Positions 9,391-18,076 of a DNA stretch of 64,000 nt are shown in pieces. Source of the stretch: Thalassospira alkalitolerans (GTDB lineage: Bacteria; Pseudomonadota; Alphaproteobacteria; Rhodospirillales; Thalassospiraceae). The DNA is taken from NCBI RefSeq assembly GCF_002115745.1, contig NZ_JFKB01000006.1, positions 124,001 to 188,000 of the forward strand. Reading direction: 5' to 3'. Under the pieces are notes generated by a model. The model was not told the origin of the DNA. It saw nothing but the letters and a program-made list of their open reading frames with translations, and ran no database searches. Position numbers and translations under genes: made by a program. Positions within the stretch are counted from its first letter, which is position 1, and each line of letters starts with the position of its first letter.

Positions 9391-9966
9391 ATGATCTCAA
9401 CGGTCGTTAACCGGCTGGAGGAGGGCATTATTGCCCTCCTGCTCGCCGCTATGACAACGCTAACCTTCATCAATGTGGTCATGCGTTATATCTTCAATTC
9501 CGGCCTGACCTGGGCACTGGAAACCACCGAATTTATTTTCGCCTGGCTGATCTTGTTTGGCATGTCATACGGCGTAAAGATCGGGTCGCATATCGGGGTT
9601 GATGCCCTTGTGCGCCTGTTCCCCAACAAGGTACAGCGCGCTATTGGCCTTCTCGTGGTTTGTTCCGGGTTGCTTTATTCCTACTGGCTCATTCGGGGTG
9701 GCTGGGAACTGGTGACTTTCAACCACATGCTGGAAATGGAAGCCGAAGACAGCCCGGTCATGCTGTGGTTCGTTTATCTGATCATGCCGGTTGGCGGTGC
9801 CCTTTTGGCATTCCGTTTGGCACAGGTCGGCTGGCGTATCATCACGGGCCAACAAACTGGCTTTAATTTGGCCGACGAAGCCCGCGAAGCCATAGACCAG
9901 CTGGCGCATACGAATACCCCAGACGGCGAAAACGCCGCCCCCACCAACAAACAACAGACGCCGTAA
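9391..9966 (+). CDS. dctQ: TRAP transporter small membrane subunit DctQ
   Basis: A 191-residue protein with four transmembrane helices: about residues 12-32, 45-65, 80-100 and 123-145. The segment TFINVVMRYIFNSGLTWALE followed by the helix beginning TTEFIFAWLILFG is characteristic of DctQ subunits, which scaffold the large DctM transporter in the inner membrane. The C-terminal 40 residues are cytoplasmic, polar and probably disordered. It begins 40 bases after dctP, with AAAAGGA before its ATG, and ends 23 bases before dctM, so the three genes form one transcript. Confidence 0.94.
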   Translation: MISTVVNRLEEGIIALLLAAMTTLTFINVVMRYIFNSGLTWALETTEFIFAWLILFGMSYGVKIGSHIGVDALVRLFPNKVQRAIGLLVVCSGLLYSYWLIRGGWELVTFNHMLEMEAEDSPVMLWFVYLIMPVGGALLAFRLAQVGWRIITGQQTGFNLADEAREAIDQLAHTNTPDGENAAPTNKQQTP

Positions 9967-9989
9967 GCGCCGCAGGGGAACACTAGATT

Positions 9990-11399
9990 ATGACGATTGC
10001 ATTTCTGTTCATTCTGCTGTTCGGGATGATGGCGCTGGGCGCACCAATTGCGATTTCGCTGGGTGTCTCATCGCTGGCCACGATCCTTTTATTCGGGACC
10101 GACAGCCTGCCGACATTAACTGAAAAACTGTTCGGCGGGATGGAACATTACACCCTTCTGGCCATTCCGTATTTCATTCTGGCATCGGCCTTTTTATCGA
10201 CCGGCGGTGTGGCGCGACGCCTGATCCGCTTTGCTGTTGATACAGTTGGCTGGTTCCCGGGCGGCCTTGCCATGGCATCGGTTCTGGCCTGTATGCTGTT
10301 TGCGGCGGTATCGGGTTCCAGCCCGGCAACCGTTGTTGCCATTGGTTCAATCGTGATTGCCGGTATGGTCAAATCAGGCTACCCGCAAAGCTTTGCCGCC
10401 GGTGTGATTTGTAACGCCGGAACATTAGGCATCCTGATCCCGCCATCGATTGTGATGGTGGTCTATGCCGCCGCGACCGAGGTTTCTGTTGGCCGTATGT
10501 TCCTGGCCGGGGTGATACCGGGTCTTATGATCGGTGTTATGCTGATGACCGCGATCTATATCGTGGCCCGCATCAAAAACCTGCCAAGCCAACCAAAACC
10601 GTCGCTTGGTGAATGGTCAAGTGCGCTGCTGTCGGCATCGGGTGGCCTGTTGCTGGTGGCACTGATCATGGGCGGTATCTATGGCGGGGTCTTCACCCCG
10701 ACCGAAGCCGCCGCCGTTGCCGCCTTCTATGCCATGTTTGTTGCCGTGTTGTTTTACCGCGATATGGGCCCGATCAAGGATCAGTCCTGGATTCCGGCAA
10801 CCGGCAATCCCGGCATTGGTGGTCTGATCGCCTATAACGTTCCGAAAATGGTCAAGGCGCTGGCGCTGGTACCCTTTGACAAAGACGTCCGTCACGTCCT
10901 GCTTGAGGCAGGCAAAGTCACGATCATGCTGATGTTCATCATTGCCAATGCAATGCTGTTCGCCCATGTCCTGACCACCGAACGCATTCCTCATACCATT
11001 GCAGAAACCATCACCGGATGGGGCCTGCCGGCATGGGGCTTCCTGATTGTGGTGAACATTGTTCTGCTGATTGCCGGTAACTTTATGGAACCGTCCGCAA
11101 TCCTTTTGATCATGGCCCCGATCCTGTTCCCGATTGCCATGAAGCTTGGCATCGATCCGATCCATCTTGGCATCATCATGGTCGTCAACATGGAAATCGG
11201 CATGATCACGCCACCGGTTGGATTGAACCTGTTTGTCACATCGGGGATAACAGGGATGCCGTTGCTTAAGGTCGTCAAAGCCGCCTTCCCATGGCTTCTG
11301 ATCTTGCTGGTCTTCCTGGTGATTATTACCTATATCCCGGCGATTTCCACCTGGCTGCCCAACAGCCTGATGGGCCCGGAAAGGATCCTGAACCGCTAG
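9990..11399 (+). CDS. dctM: TRAP transporter large permease DctM
   Basis: A 469-residue inner-membrane permease, the Na+-coupled translocation subunit of the TRAP system. Family features are seen throughout: the repeated elevator-type helices, LACMLFAAVSGSSPATVVAI, AGTLGILIPPSIVMVVYAA, the GGVFTPTEAAAVAAFYA segment and the closing EIGMITPPVGLNLFVTSGI. An insert of about 60 residues after YRDMGPIKDQSW is longer than in the malonate-locus paralogue at 51178-52494 (438 residues). It is the last gene of dctPQM, followed by a strong terminator. Confidence 0.95.
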   Translation: MTIAFLFILLFGMMALGAPIAISLGVSSLATILLFGTDSLPTLTEKLFGGMEHYTLLAIPYFILASAFLSTGGVARRLIRFAVDTVGWFPGGLAMASVLACMLFAAVSGSSPATVVAIGSIVIAGMVKSGYPQSFAAGVICNAGTLGILIPPSIVMVVYAAATEVSVGRMFLAGVIPGLMIGVMLMTAIYIVARIKNLPSQPKPSLGEWSSALLSASGGLLLVALIMGGIYGGVFTPTEAAAVAAFYAMFVAVLFYRDMGPIKDQSWIPATGNPGIGGLIAYNVPKMVKALALVPFDKDVRHVLLEAGKVTIMLMFIIANAMLFAHVLTTERIPHTIAETITGWGLPAWGFLIVVNIVLLIAGNFMEPSAILLIMAPILFPIAMKLGIDPIHLGIIMVVNMEIGMITPPVGLNLFVTSGITGMPLLKVVKAAFPWLLILLVFLVIITYIPAISTWLPNSLMGPERILNR

Positions 11400-11436
11400 G
11401 CTCAGATTTCCAAAACCCGATCAATTCCAGACCGAC

Positions 11437-11472
11437 AAAAACGGCACCCCATCGCGGGTGCCGTTTTCTTTT
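11437..11472 (+). terminator. Intrinsic terminator of dctPQM
   Basis: Inverted arms of about 10 bases (AACGGCACCC and GGGTGCCGTT) around a short loop, followed directly by TTCTTTT. It starts about 40 bases after the dctM stop. Confidence 0.9.
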
Positions 11473-11824
11473 GGTTCTTCAAATGGTTACACGCATGGCT
11501 GATATTCGACCCCATATATCCGTCACGCTGGAAAAAACAGAATTTCCGTGAATAATAGAACAACTTGAATCGTTTCAGACAGCAATCCGCCCGGCCCGTT
11601 ACAAGCCCGCGCCCCAGCAATGGCGTGGCGATCCAATTGCCGCCACTACCATACAATGACCAGAACAGAACACTCCGCCCTATCCGACCTTATAGACAAA
11701 GGCAGTGATGCCCCCCATTCTGTCATTGCGTAATTGGTGCCTTAAAAAGGCAGCGGGGAAAAGACAACGGAAAACCGGACAGATCGCACCCCACCTGCCA
11801 CCCAAAGAAACGGAACGAAAGTTT
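11473..11824. other. Gene-free stretch before the Bcr/CflA exporter
   Basis: About 350 bases between the dctM terminator and the next start codon. Short open frames on both strands have no ribosome site or recognisable product. I see no clear promoter or operator, although this stretch must hold the exporter promoter. Confidence 0.5.
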
Positions 11825-13114
11825 ATGGCAAATATCGATGCCAGCGCCCCGATCAATACACAGCGTCTTGCAATCCTGCTTGCCGCATTGATCGCAACCG
11901 CGCCCTTTGCAATTGACACCTATCTGCCTGCCATCCCGGCCATGGCAGCCGATTTTGGTGCCCCCACCCACAATGTCGAAGTTTCCATCAGCACCTTCCT
12001 GATCGGCTTTGCATTGGGCCAATTGATTGGCGGGCCACTTTCGGATCGTGTCGGGCGGCGTCCCATCGCCCTGATCGGATTGGTGATCTATATTATCTGC
12101 AGTGCGATCATCATCGGCGTCGACAGTGCGATATCGCTTAACGTCATGCGCTTTATTCAGGCCATTGGCGGCGGGTTTGCCCTGGTGATTGTCGGGGCAT
12201 CGGTCCGCGATCTGTTTGATGGCAAAGAGGCCGCGCGCATGTTTGCCCTGATTGCGGTGATCATGATGATTGCGCCACTGGTCGCGCCAACCGTCGGATC
12301 GGCGTTATTGGTCTATTTCCAATGGCAGGCGATTTTCGTCCTGCTGGTGATCTATGGCAGCATCATGTTGGTGGTGGTTTGGTTCAAGCTGCCTGAAACA
12401 ACCAAACTGCGCCCGCGTTATGCCGGCCCGGCACGCCGTATCTGGTGGACCTATCTGGAAGTTTTCAAAACCCGCAAGGCGGTTGGCTTCATGCTGGCCC
12501 ATACCGGGGCCAGCGCGGTAATGTTCAGTTTCCTGACCGACAGCCCGTTCATGTATATCGACTTTTTCGGCGTTTCGCCCAGCCAGTTCCCCTATCTGTT
12601 TGGCGCCAATGTTGTGGTCATTGTCATTTGTAACCGGCTGAACAATCCAATGCTGAAACGCATGGAATGCCATCAAATTCTGGCGATTGGTACGGGCATT
12701 CAACTGGCAGCGGTGATCGGGCTGTTTATCGCGGTCAACCTGTTTGAACCATCACTTTATGCCGTAGTGCCGCTGGTGATGGTCGCCGTTGGCATGATCG
12801 GCCTGACCGCGCCCAACGCCACCGCATCCTTTATGCAATTTTTCCCGCATATCGGGGGGACCGCAACGGCATTGATGGGTACCATCCAATTCGCAACCGG
12901 TGCGATGGCGGGTATGATCATTGGTCAGGTCCATGATGGCAGCCTTCTGCCCGTCACGGCATCAATGCTGGCATTTGGTGTTTTCGCCAATATTATGGTT
13001 CACTTCGTAGCCGAGGCAAAGCAGATCGAACAGCCCGCCCCCGCGCACTATGACGATGACAGCAACGACAACCGCAACAACAACAGTGACACCGTCACGA
13101 CCCGTGCCGATTAA
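11825..13114 (+). CDS. Bcr/CflA-family multidrug efflux MFS transporter
   Basis: A 429-residue, 12-TM member of the Bcr/CflA drug:H+ antiporter branch. PFAIDTYLPAIPAMAADFG in helix 1 and LIGGPLSDRVGRRPIALIGL at the loop 2-3 motif are diagnostic. FIQAIGGGFALVIVGASVRD corresponds to the helix 4/5 region of the family. The C-terminal 25 residues are polar and repetitive (Asp/Asn-rich) and probably a disordered cytoplasmic tail. I place the start at ATG 11825 with a weak GGAA-type ribosome site. The frame open to 11705 adds a Lys/Arg-rich stretch not seen in the family. DinB-like gene follows 27 bases later, perhaps in one transcript. Confidence 0.92.
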   Translation: MANIDASAPINTQRLAILLAALIATAPFAIDTYLPAIPAMAADFGAPTHNVEVSISTFLIGFALGQLIGGPLSDRVGRRPIALIGLVIYIICSAIIIGVDSAISLNVMRFIQAIGGGFALVIVGASVRDLFDGKEAARMFALIAVIMMIAPLVAPTVGSALLVYFQWQAIFVLLVIYGSIMLVVVWFKLPETTKLRPRYAGPARRIWWTYLEVFKTRKAVGFMLAHTGASAVMFSFLTDSPFMYIDFFGVSPSQFPYLFGANVVVIVICNRLNNPMLKRMECHQILAIGTGIQLAAVIGLFIAVNLFEPSLYAVVPLVMVAVGMIGLTAPNATASFMQFFPHIGGTATALMGTIQFATGAMAGMIIGQVHDGSLLPVTASMLAFGVFANIMVHFVAEAKQIEQPAPAHYDDDSNDNRNNNSDTVTTRAD

Positions 13115-13141
13115 TCCCCGCCAAACAGGAGCCCCACCAAA

Positions 13142-13651
13142 ATGGCAAAGATGAATTTCAATGATTACGGCCGCGCGATGGCCCGCTACAATACTTGGCA
13201 GAACGGTGTTTTGTTCGGCCTTTGCGAACAGATTGGCGATACGGAACGTCGCCATGACCGTGGCATGTTTTTCGGGTCAATCCACGGAACGCTGAACCAT
13301 CTGCTTTATATCGATCTGCGCATCTTGGGCATCCTTCAAACCGGGCAGGCGGAACCCTATGATGCATGCACCATCGTTGCCGATGATTTCGGAACGCTGG
13401 TGAAAATGCGCGCTGAAACCGACACCGCAATTGCCACCTTTGTCGATGACAATGATCATAGCTGGCAGGATGAAATCCGCGAATTGACAGGGCTTGATGG
13501 CATCACACGTAAATTGCCCCGCCAGCTGTTTTTAATGCAGCTGTTCAATCATCAAACCCATCACAGATCACAAATCACCAGCGAACTGCACAAAATGGGC
13601 CTTGATTACGGCATTACGGATGTCCCGCTGACGCCAGATTTGCCTATCTGA
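13142..13651 (+). CDS. DinB/YfiT-family putative metal-dependent enzyme
   Basis: A 169-residue four-helix-bundle protein. MARYNTWQNGVLF at the start, the His in SIHGTLNHLLYIDLRILGIL and the late FNHQTHHRSQITSELHKMG supply the three histidines that bind a metal in the DinB/YfiT superfamily. Members act as thiol-dependent transferases or have unknown roles; the damage-inducible name is historical. It sits close behind the Bcr/CflA exporter and convergent with the crotonase gene, so a detoxification role is possible but unproven. I see no LexA-type box upstream. Confidence 0.85.
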   Translation: MAKMNFNDYGRAMARYNTWQNGVLFGLCEQIGDTERRHDRGMFFGSIHGTLNHLLYIDLRILGILQTGQAEPYDACTIVADDFGTLVKMRAETDTAIATFVDDNDHSWQDEIRELTGLDGITRKLPRQLFLMQLFNHQTHHRSQITSELHKMGLDYGITDVPLTPDLPI

Positions 13652-13677
13652 TCCGAAAGGGTTACGGGGGATTGCCC

Positions 13678-14463
13678 CTATTTCCCCTGAAACACCGCTT
13701 TGCGCTTTTCCAAAAAGGCGGTGTAACCTTCCTTGAAATCGGCACTATCGAATGCGCGATATCCTTCGTCGAATTCCTTGGCCCCGATTGAACCACCTTC
13801 TTTCAGGCGATTAATCAATTTCTTATGCAGGCGTTGGGTGATCGGTGCCCCGCCTGCAATGCGGTTTGCGGTCGTTTTAATTTCGGCCTCGAACGCATCA
13901 AGCGGAACATGGCGGGCGATAAAGCCGATTTCTCGCGCCCGCTCGGGACCAAAAACTTGTCCTTCCAGCAGAATTTCAAACAAGGCCGCCTCACCTAAAA
14001 GATCCAGCATGATTTGCAATTCCGGGTATCCCAACGTCGCGCCAAGCTTCATCGGCGGTACAGCAAATTTCGCATTATCGGCCGCAATCCGTAAATCACA
14101 GGCCGCTGCCAACACAAATGACGCCCCGATACACGGCCCGTCAATTGCGGCAATCACCGGATGCTGGCAAACCTCGATCGCCTGCAATGCCTCAGCGTGC
14201 AACATGCCGTAATCGCGGGCCTTGGCAAAACCGTCGCGTTCGCGCACGAATTCATGAATATCGGCACCAGCCCCAAAACCAACCCTGCCGCCACCGCGAA
14301 TAACCACGCACCGAAGCGCATTATCCCGGCCAAGATCATCGGTAATCCGCGCCAATTCGCCCCACATCGGTTTGGTCAGGGCGTTTTTGCGGTCCGGCTG
14401 GGAAATGGTGATGGTCGCAATGCCGCCATCGATATCAACGACAAGTCCGGTTTCCAGCGACAT
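13678..14463 (-). CDS. Enoyl-CoA hydratase/isomerase-family (crotonase fold) protein
   Basis: A 261-residue crotonase-fold protein. GGGRVGFGAGADIHEFVRER supplies the first part of the oxyanion hole, and GPCIGASFVLAAACDLRIAA the second. The two catalytic glutamates of true hydratases are not where expected: GGGCELA is replaced by GASFVLA and FGQPE by FAVPP. It is therefore probably not a classical 2-enoyl-CoA hydratase. It may be an isomerase, a hydrolase-like enzyme or another crotonase activity on an acyl-CoA. It is convergent with the DinB-like gene (26-base gap) and lies downstream of the SulP gene on the same strand (136-base gap). Confidence 0.88.
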   Translation of the reverse strand: MSLETGLVVDIDGGIATITISQPDRKNALTKPMWGELARITDDLGRDNALRCVVIRGGGRVGFGAGADIHEFVRERDGFAKARDYGMLHAEALQAIEVCQHPVIAAIDGPCIGASFVLAAACDLRIAADNAKFAVPPMKLGATLGYPELQIMLDLLGEAALFEILLEGQVFGPERAREIGFIARHVPLDAFEAEIKTTANRIAGGAPITQRLHKKLINRLKEGGSIGAKEFDEGYRAFDSADFKEGYTAFLEKRKAVFQGK

Positions 14464-14599
14464 GGCAATACCTTTCAGCTTAATTCGGTAAAGCTATACC
14501 TATTAAACCCAAAACCGGATTTTGCCAAGCTCGGACAAAGGCTTGGCGGTAAATGAAATCCGGAACGCCGGTAATTTTTCAATGAAAACAACCCGCAAA

Positions 14600-16333
14600 C
14601 TATGATCGCGTAGCAGCCAGCGAAAGTTCGGCTCGAAGTCGCCCCACCGCCTTTTCGATATCAGGTTCATAATGCACCAGGGGCGGTTTGATGCCATGGG
14701 CAAACAATTCACGCCTGACATCATGCGATGTTCCGGTCAAGATTACCCGCACCCCGCGCCCATCGGCCTTTGACGCCAGACTGGCAAGGGTATTTGCCGC
14801 CGTTGAATCCAGAAAGGGTACGGCAGCAAAATCAACAATCAGGGCACGATGGGTATCCGCGATCCGATCCAGAACCGATCCGATGGATGCCGCCGCCCCG
14901 AAAAAGAACACACCCGAAATCCTGTAAACCATAATATCGGGGTCGGTCACCGGCCCGATATCTGATGCTGCGGCCGCCCTGCCCATAACATCCGCCTGAT
15001 CCTCGGCCACAAACGGCGTATGGGTGGCAATCGCGGTGGTTTTTGACATGCGCTGAATGAACAAAACCGACCCCAGCGCAAAACCAACCACAATCGCCTC
15101 AAGCAAATCGCGAAAGATCGTCAAAAGGAAGGTCGCCATCAAAACCGCCGCATCCCCGCGCGAGGCCCGCATCAATGTGGCAAAGGCATGCTTTTCAATC
15201 ATGTTCCACGCCACAACTGCCAACACCCCGGCCAGACAAGCCAGCGGGATAAAGCTTGCCAATGGTGCGGCAATCAAAATGAATGCCAACAGAAACAGCG
15301 CATGAAGAATGCCTGCAACCGGCCCATGGGCGCCGGCGCGAATATTGGTCGCAGTGCGTGCAATCGTGCCGGTAACGCAAATACCGCCAAATAACCCCGA
15401 TGCCATATTGGCAACCCCTTGGGCCACCAATTCGCAATTGGACCGATGGCGTCGCCCGGTCATACCATCGGCAACAACCGCGGATAAAAGCGATTCAATC
15501 GCGCCCAATAACGCAAAGGCAATCGCATTGGGCAAAACCGCCTGAACTTTGGCCATCGTGAATGCGGGCAAGGTCGGCATTGGGAAACTGCTGGGGATGC
15601 CGCCAAACACACTGCCAATGGTTGATACCGGCAACCCGAACAATGCGGTCACCACCGCCGTTCCGACCACCGCCATCAACATCCCCGGCCAATGCGGACG
15701 AACCCGTTTAAGCCCGACAATCACAAGGATCGTCACCCCTGATAGCATCACCGTTACCGGATCAAACCCTGGCAAAGCGGCCCAAATCATCGGGAACTTT
15801 TCCAGGATCGGTCCCGGCTCTGGCCCCGACAACGTCAACCCTAGCAAATCTTTGATCTGACTGGAAAAAATGACCACGGCAATACCAGCGGTAAAACCGA
15901 CAGTCACCGGATAAGGAATGAACTTGATATAAGTACCAAGCTTAAGCCCACCGATAGCCATCAGGATCAAACCCGATATCATCGTTGCAATGATCAACCC
16001 GTCCAGCCCATGCGCCTGCACCGTTCCCGCGACCAGAACGATAAACGCCCCCGCCGGGCCGCCAATCTGAAACCGGCTGCCGCCCAAAAGCGATACCAAA
16101 ATACCGCCAATGACAGCGGTATACAGCCCCTGCGCTGGCGACACCCCCGATGCAATCGCAATCGCCATGGATAATGGCAGAGCAACAATCGCCACGGTCA
16201 ATCCGGCAATCGCATCCGCACGCAATTGTGCAAGTCCATATCCCTCGCGCAATACCGTGACCAGTTTCGGGGTAAACAATTCGACATATCCGGGTTCGGA
16301 TACTCGATTGATTTCACTCGTTGCAGTTTTCAT
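14600..16333 (-). CDS. SulP-family anion transporter with STAS domain
   Basis: A 577-residue SLC26/SulP transporter. The N-terminal membrane part includes AGLTVAIVALPLSMAIAIAS and GLYTAVIGGILVSLLGGSRF, followed by QIGGPAGAFIVLV, the classic SulP motif region. A cytoplasmic STAS domain follows from about residue 455 (DIMVYRISGVFFFGAAASIG), with ALIVDFAAVPFLDSTAANTL near its phospho-serine-type loop. It likely imports sulfate, bicarbonate or dicarboxylates in symport with protons or sodium. The substrate is not decidable here because no carbonic anhydrase or sulfur gene adjoins it. Confidence 0.92.
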   Translation of the reverse strand: MKTATSEINRVSEPGYVELFTPKLVTVLREGYGLAQLRADAIAGLTVAIVALPLSMAIAIASGVSPAQGLYTAVIGGILVSLLGGSRFQIGGPAGAFIVLVAGTVQAHGLDGLIIATMISGLILMAIGGLKLGTYIKFIPYPVTVGFTAGIAVVIFSSQIKDLLGLTLSGPEPGPILEKFPMIWAALPGFDPVTVMLSGVTILVIVGLKRVRPHWPGMLMAVVGTAVVTALFGLPVSTIGSVFGGIPSSFPMPTLPAFTMAKVQAVLPNAIAFALLGAIESLLSAVVADGMTGRRHRSNCELVAQGVANMASGLFGGICVTGTIARTATNIRAGAHGPVAGILHALFLLAFILIAAPLASFIPLACLAGVLAVVAWNMIEKHAFATLMRASRGDAAVLMATFLLTIFRDLLEAIVVGFALGSVLFIQRMSKTTAIATHTPFVAEDQADVMGRAAAASDIGPVTDPDIMVYRISGVFFFGAAASIGSVLDRIADTHRALIVDFAAVPFLDSTAANTLASLASKADGRGVRVILTGTSHDVRRELFAHGIKPPLVHYEPDIEKAVGRLRAELSLAATRS

Positions 16334-16462
16334 TATTTCCGGCGGCCTCGTGACAAGGCGGCGGGATCGTCGGCATCAGTCGGCGGTCGCCGTCGCAAAA
16401 TTATGTTGCGGTCCTAATCCTTCACCCGGTCCGGTCGATCCGGTCGGTAAAGATAACAGGGA

Positions 16463-16729
16463 TTACAGGAACGGTTTCACATCGGATTCCTTCAAACGCA
16501 CACCACGCCCGATGGCGACGCTGGGCACGTTATCACCAATCAGTTCAATCCCCGCCCGGTCAAGCGCCTCGACCACTTTGGCAAGGGTATCGATCACGCC
16601 GCGCACATTGCCTTTGCTGGCTTCCATCCGTTGAATGGTTGGCACAGAAACCCCGGACATTTCCGCCAGTGTTTTCTGATCAATGCCCAGCAACGCACGC
16701 GCTGCCCGCATTTGTCCTGCGGTGATCAT
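16463..16729 (-). CDS. Small XRE-family helix-turn-helix regulator
   Basis: An 88-residue protein that is almost entirely an HTH_3 domain: MRAARALLGIDQKTLAEMSG, then VSVPTIQRMEASKGNVRG. A short tail, ALDRAGIELIGDN, ends in GRGVRLKES, as in many solo alphaproteobacterial XRE regulators. I use ATG 16729 with AAAGGA upstream; a TTG one codon earlier is less likely. It is divergent from pyrE, and the space between holds repeats of GATATC-like half-sites that could be its operator. Target genes unknown. Confidence 0.85.
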   Translation of the reverse strand: MITAGQMRAARALLGIDQKTLAEMSGVSVPTIQRMEASKGNVRGVIDTLAKVVEALDRAGIELIGDNVPSVAIGRGVRLKESDVKPFL

Positions 16730-16791
16730 CAAAAAGATCCTTTATGTGAAGATATCCAAACCCTAACAAAACACATCTAAACATGCAACAA

Positions 16792-16808
16792 TGATATTTC
16801 AGATATCA
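16792..16808. promoter_or_regulatory. Candidate operator dyad between the XRE gene and pyrE
   Basis: TGATAT-N5-ATATCA forms a perfect 6-base dyad, and another GATATC stands at 16751-16756. The position in the divergent gap next to an HTH gene suggests self-control. No direct proof. Confidence 0.35.
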
Positions 16809-16989
16809 ATTATGCCATTTTAAATCGGCCTTCTGGTGCAATTGCATTCCCCATTATCACGATAAAATCAGGGCTAATATCCCCGAACAGCCAATCCTGA
16901 CCAAACGGACAGCGGCTTTTCTTTGCGCTTTGTGCCCAAAAACGCTAAGAGGTGGCCAAATATTCGATCCGGAAAAGGGTATAGCCGCC

Positions 16990-17679
16990 ATGACCAACGA
17001 GATTTCGACCACGCATTGTTCTTATGCTGCCAAAACCGTCGCAAAGATCCTGCTCGATATCGGGGCCGTGAATTTCCGCCCGCAAGAGGCCTATATCCTG
17101 ACCTCAGGCTGGGCAAGCCCGGTCTATATCGATTGCCGCAAACTGATTTCCTTCCCGCGTGCACGCCGCAAGGTCATGGAACTCGCCGCCCGTCAGGTTT
17201 CTGACAAAGCCGGCTACGAAGCCTTTGACGCGGTTGCAGGTGGTGAAACCGCTGGCATCCCCTATTCCGCATGGCTGGCCGATGTTTTGGACCTGCCGAT
17301 GCAATATGTCCGCAAAAAGCCCAAGGGCTTTGGCCGCAAGGCCCGGATCGAGGGTGACATCCACGAAGGCCAACGCGTTCTTCTGGTCGAAGACCTTGCC
17401 ACCGACGGTGCCTCAAAGGTCAATTTCGTCAATGCCATCCGCGACGCCGGTGCCGAATGCAAACATGCCTTTGTTGTCTTTTTCTATGGTGTGTTCCCCA
17501 ATGCGCTTGAAGAACTGAAAAAAGACGATATCGAGCTGCATTATCTGGCAACCTGGGCCGATATCCTAGCCGTTGCCGAAGAAGGAAAATACTTCCCCAA
17601 AGAAGCCATCGAAGGCGTGCGGTCATTCCTGAGCGACCCGGTCGCATGGTCCAAGGCCAATGGCGGCAAGCACGACTAG
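16990..17679 (+). CDS. pyrE: Orotate phosphoribosyltransferase PyrE
   Basis: A 229-residue cytosolic enzyme joining orotate and PRPP to give orotidine 5'-phosphate, the fifth step of pyrimidine synthesis. YILTSGWASPVYIDCRKLIS near residues 35-55 and the PRPP-binding loop VLLVEDLATDGAS (family DxxTxGxS type) are visible, as is the VAGGETAGIPYSAWLAD segment. ATG 16990 has AAGGG upstream. The open frame from 16930 adds a non-conserved leader. It is monocistronic, with a strong terminator 25 bases after the stop. Confidence 0.95.
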   Translation: MTNEISTTHCSYAAKTVAKILLDIGAVNFRPQEAYILTSGWASPVYIDCRKLISFPRARRKVMELAARQVSDKAGYEAFDAVAGGETAGIPYSAWLADVLDLPMQYVRKKPKGFGRKARIEGDIHEGQRVLLVEDLATDGASKVNFVNAIRDAGAECKHAFVVFFYGVFPNALEELKKDDIELHYLATWADILAVAEEGKYFPKEAIEGVRSFLSDPVAWSKANGGKHD

Positions 17680-17702
17680 CTCTTTGCCCGTGAACAAATT
17701 TC

Positions 17703-17735
17703 AGACGCCCGTCGGGAAACCGGCGGGCGTTTTGC
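17703..17735 (+). terminator. Intrinsic terminator of pyrE
   Basis: Arms ACGCCCGTCGG and CCGGCGGGCGT close on a GAAA-type loop and are followed by TTTG. It sits just after the pyrE stop codon. Confidence 0.85.
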
Positions 17736-18076
17736 GTTCCGCCAACTCTCATCCGACCTTATTGTAGGCATCGCCAGCAACAAGAAGAAAACAGCAAAGA
17801 AAAATCATGCTGATCTGAAACACTGCTGCCCTACTTGTGTGGTTATCGCAGCGGGTCGGAGCCATACTTTCCGCCTGCTTTCTGCAAGGAAACTTATCGC
17901 AAACAAAGACTATGCTTTCGACCAGAACATATCCCTTCCTACCCTTAAGTAGAAATTCAACACGCCCCCATTAAGGGCAGGTTCTCCGGATTAAATTCAA
18001 TCCAAGGTTGATAGATCTCTTCTTCTTAGTTTAAAATTCTTGCCACGTTTCTCGTACATTATCAGTAGGCAGGAAA
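17736..18076. other. A+T-richer gene-free stretch before the multicopper oxidase
   Basis: About 340 bases, visibly richer in A+T than the flanking genes. It includes an imperfect dyad CCCTTA...TAAGGG near 17941-17980. I see no small gene. It must hold the oxidase promoter, but I cannot assign -35 and -10 boxes with confidence. Confidence 0.5.
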
